Assembly (NCBI GenBank): GCA_036250195.1
Contig: JAVHZZ010000003.1
Coordinates: 40,025,835-40,089,834 of the forward strand
DNA: 64,000 nucleotides
Direction of reading: 5' to 3'
From: Mixophyes australis
Taxonomy: Eukaryota; Chordata; Amphibia; Anura; Limnodynastidae
Positions within the stretch are counted from its first letter, which is position 1. The number at the start of each line of letters is the position of its first letter. A program made the translations under genes and the position numbers. The notes under the pieces were generated by a model. That model saw only the letters and a program-made list of their open reading frames with translations. It did not search any database and was not told the DNA's origin. Positions 63,057 through 64,000 of this stretch are shown here, in pieces.

Positions 63057-63681
63057 GTAATTGGTAGCATATAGCATTTATGTATGATAACAATTGGTTG
63101 TTACGAATGGGTATCACAAAGATGAATAGCCGAAGTGCCGCACAAAATCAAAGCATTTATGTGCAGATGGATTGGTTGTTTAACTGACCATGGACATTTG
63201 CTCCACTTATCTTTTCTTAGCGCCCCACATTTTGCATGTACACAGCATTTTAACTTAAGCCCTCAACATTGTGACTACAAAAGTGTTTAGCAGCAGTGTG
63301 GATGTGAGGGGAAAGAGTGTCGTTCTCCATGTAGCAGCACTTGAAAAGTAAATGTGGGATGCTGCTCACTGTCTGGATGCTTTTACTGAAACATATATAG
63401 TCACACAAGATATATTTAAAAATATGAGAATGCAACACTGTTTTGGCAGTTATAGGATGACAGAAAGGACTACAGAATTAGATGGACTTTGTAAGGATAA
63501 TACTGTGAAAAAAATATGAAAATAGTGTAATCATATTAAAGCAATACCAATACCAGGTCATATACCAGGTGTTTCTCAATACCAGGTCATATTAGCCAAA
63601 AATGACTCTGAAAAAAAGATGCGCTCATGGGAGCAGTTAAAGCTTTGATTAGCGTGTTCATTTTTCAGATTTGTCCTGGTA

Positions 63682-64000
63682 GCTTGATAATCATAGCACA
63701 GGCAAAACAGGATGTGGGTTGTGTTGTACAATGTTTCCTAGACTTTATTAGTTAAACTTGATACTCATAGCACGGGTAGCACAGGATGTGGGTTGTGTTG
63801 TACAATGTTTCCTAGACTTTTCTAGTTAAACTTGATAATCATAGCAAGGGCAGCACGGGATGTGGGTTGTGTTGTACAATGTTTCCTAGACTTTTCTAGT
63901 TAAACTTGATAATCATAGCACGGGCAGCACGGGATGTCGGTTGTGTTGTACAATGTTTCCTAGACTTTTCTAGTTAAACTTGATAATCATAGCACGGGCA
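63682..64000 (+). repeat. 74-bp minisatellite in APOB intron 21
   Basis: The landmark gatgt(g/c)ggttgtgttg occurs at 63711, 63785, 63859 and 63933, an exact period of 74 bp, giving about 4.3 copies. Later copies are nearly identical; the first is the most diverged. The array runs off the right edge, so its total length is unknown. Confidence 0.95.

Noticed and set aside
63682..64000. 74-bp array considered as CRISPR or as duplicated exons
   Set aside because: No spacers, no open frame kept through the units, and no match to APOB coding sequence.
63057..64000. APOB exon 22
   Set aside because: No segment with acceptor, phase-2 start and similarity to the next part of APOB; the interval is intron ending in the minisatellite.

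Overview
The window is vertebrate nuclear DNA, most likely from a frog. Three things point there: introns and GT-AG splice sites throughout, microsatellites, and dense interspersed repeats of kinds familiar from anuran genomes (a tRNA-headed SINE ending in gcgctatataaataaatga, L1-, L2/CR1- and Ty3/gypsy-type retroelements, Tc1/mariner pieces, and many hAT-like, Harbinger-like and foldback MITEs). The amphibian assignment is inference; species cannot be named from the sequence.

One host gene is present: the first 21 coding exons of apolipoprotein B (APOB), on the + strand from the ATG at 49925 to 63056, continuing past the right edge. The exons join in frame without a stop to give 1099 complete codons, the signal peptide and the lipovitellin-like N-terminal module that starts lipoprotein assembly with MTP. 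All 14 cysteines of the known N-terminal disulfides are recognisable. Upstream are a TATA box (49812-49819) and a 20-base block matching the mammalian APOB HNF4/C-EBP promoter element (49747-49766). The giant APOB exon, the editing site and the LDL-receptor-binding region lie outside the window.

Positions 1 to about 49700 are intergenic and contain no host exon I can support. Main contents: Tc1 fragment and foldback MITE (3.1-3.6 kb); 5'-truncated L1 with target duplication (3.9-6.05 kb); Harbinger-like MITE (6.8-7.2 kb); broken Ty3/gypsy pol pieces (7.3-7.7 kb + strand, 9.4-11.7 kb - strand); SINE copies at 0.9, 12.4, 15.9, 24.1, 31.0 and 31.9 kb; split L2/CR1-type LINEs (14.4-15.9 and 23.0-24.1 kb); an interleaved duplication (16.3-17.3 kb); a mariner transposase relic in inverted duplication (17.9-18.6 kb); a 500-bp foldback (21.5-22.0 kb); two hAT-like elements with perfect 8-bp target duplications (33.4-35.0 and 38.3-38.5 kb) and a third with a near-perfect one (39.3-40.1 kb); an L1 fragment inserted in another LINE (43.3-44.5 kb); a promoter-like LTR candidate (45.3-45.9 kb); and a TIR element ending about 440 bp upstream of the APOB promoter block.

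APOB introns also carry repeats: a diverged tandem duplication and long TA tracts in intron 1, a LINE-tail repeat in intron 6, a 741-bp TIR element ending 55 bp before exon 9, a SINE in intron 17, and a 74-bp minisatellite in intron 21 that runs off the window. I found no wholly new biological system. The most distinctive items are the conserved APOB promoter block, the mariner inverted duplication, the interleaved duplication and the dated nested insertions.
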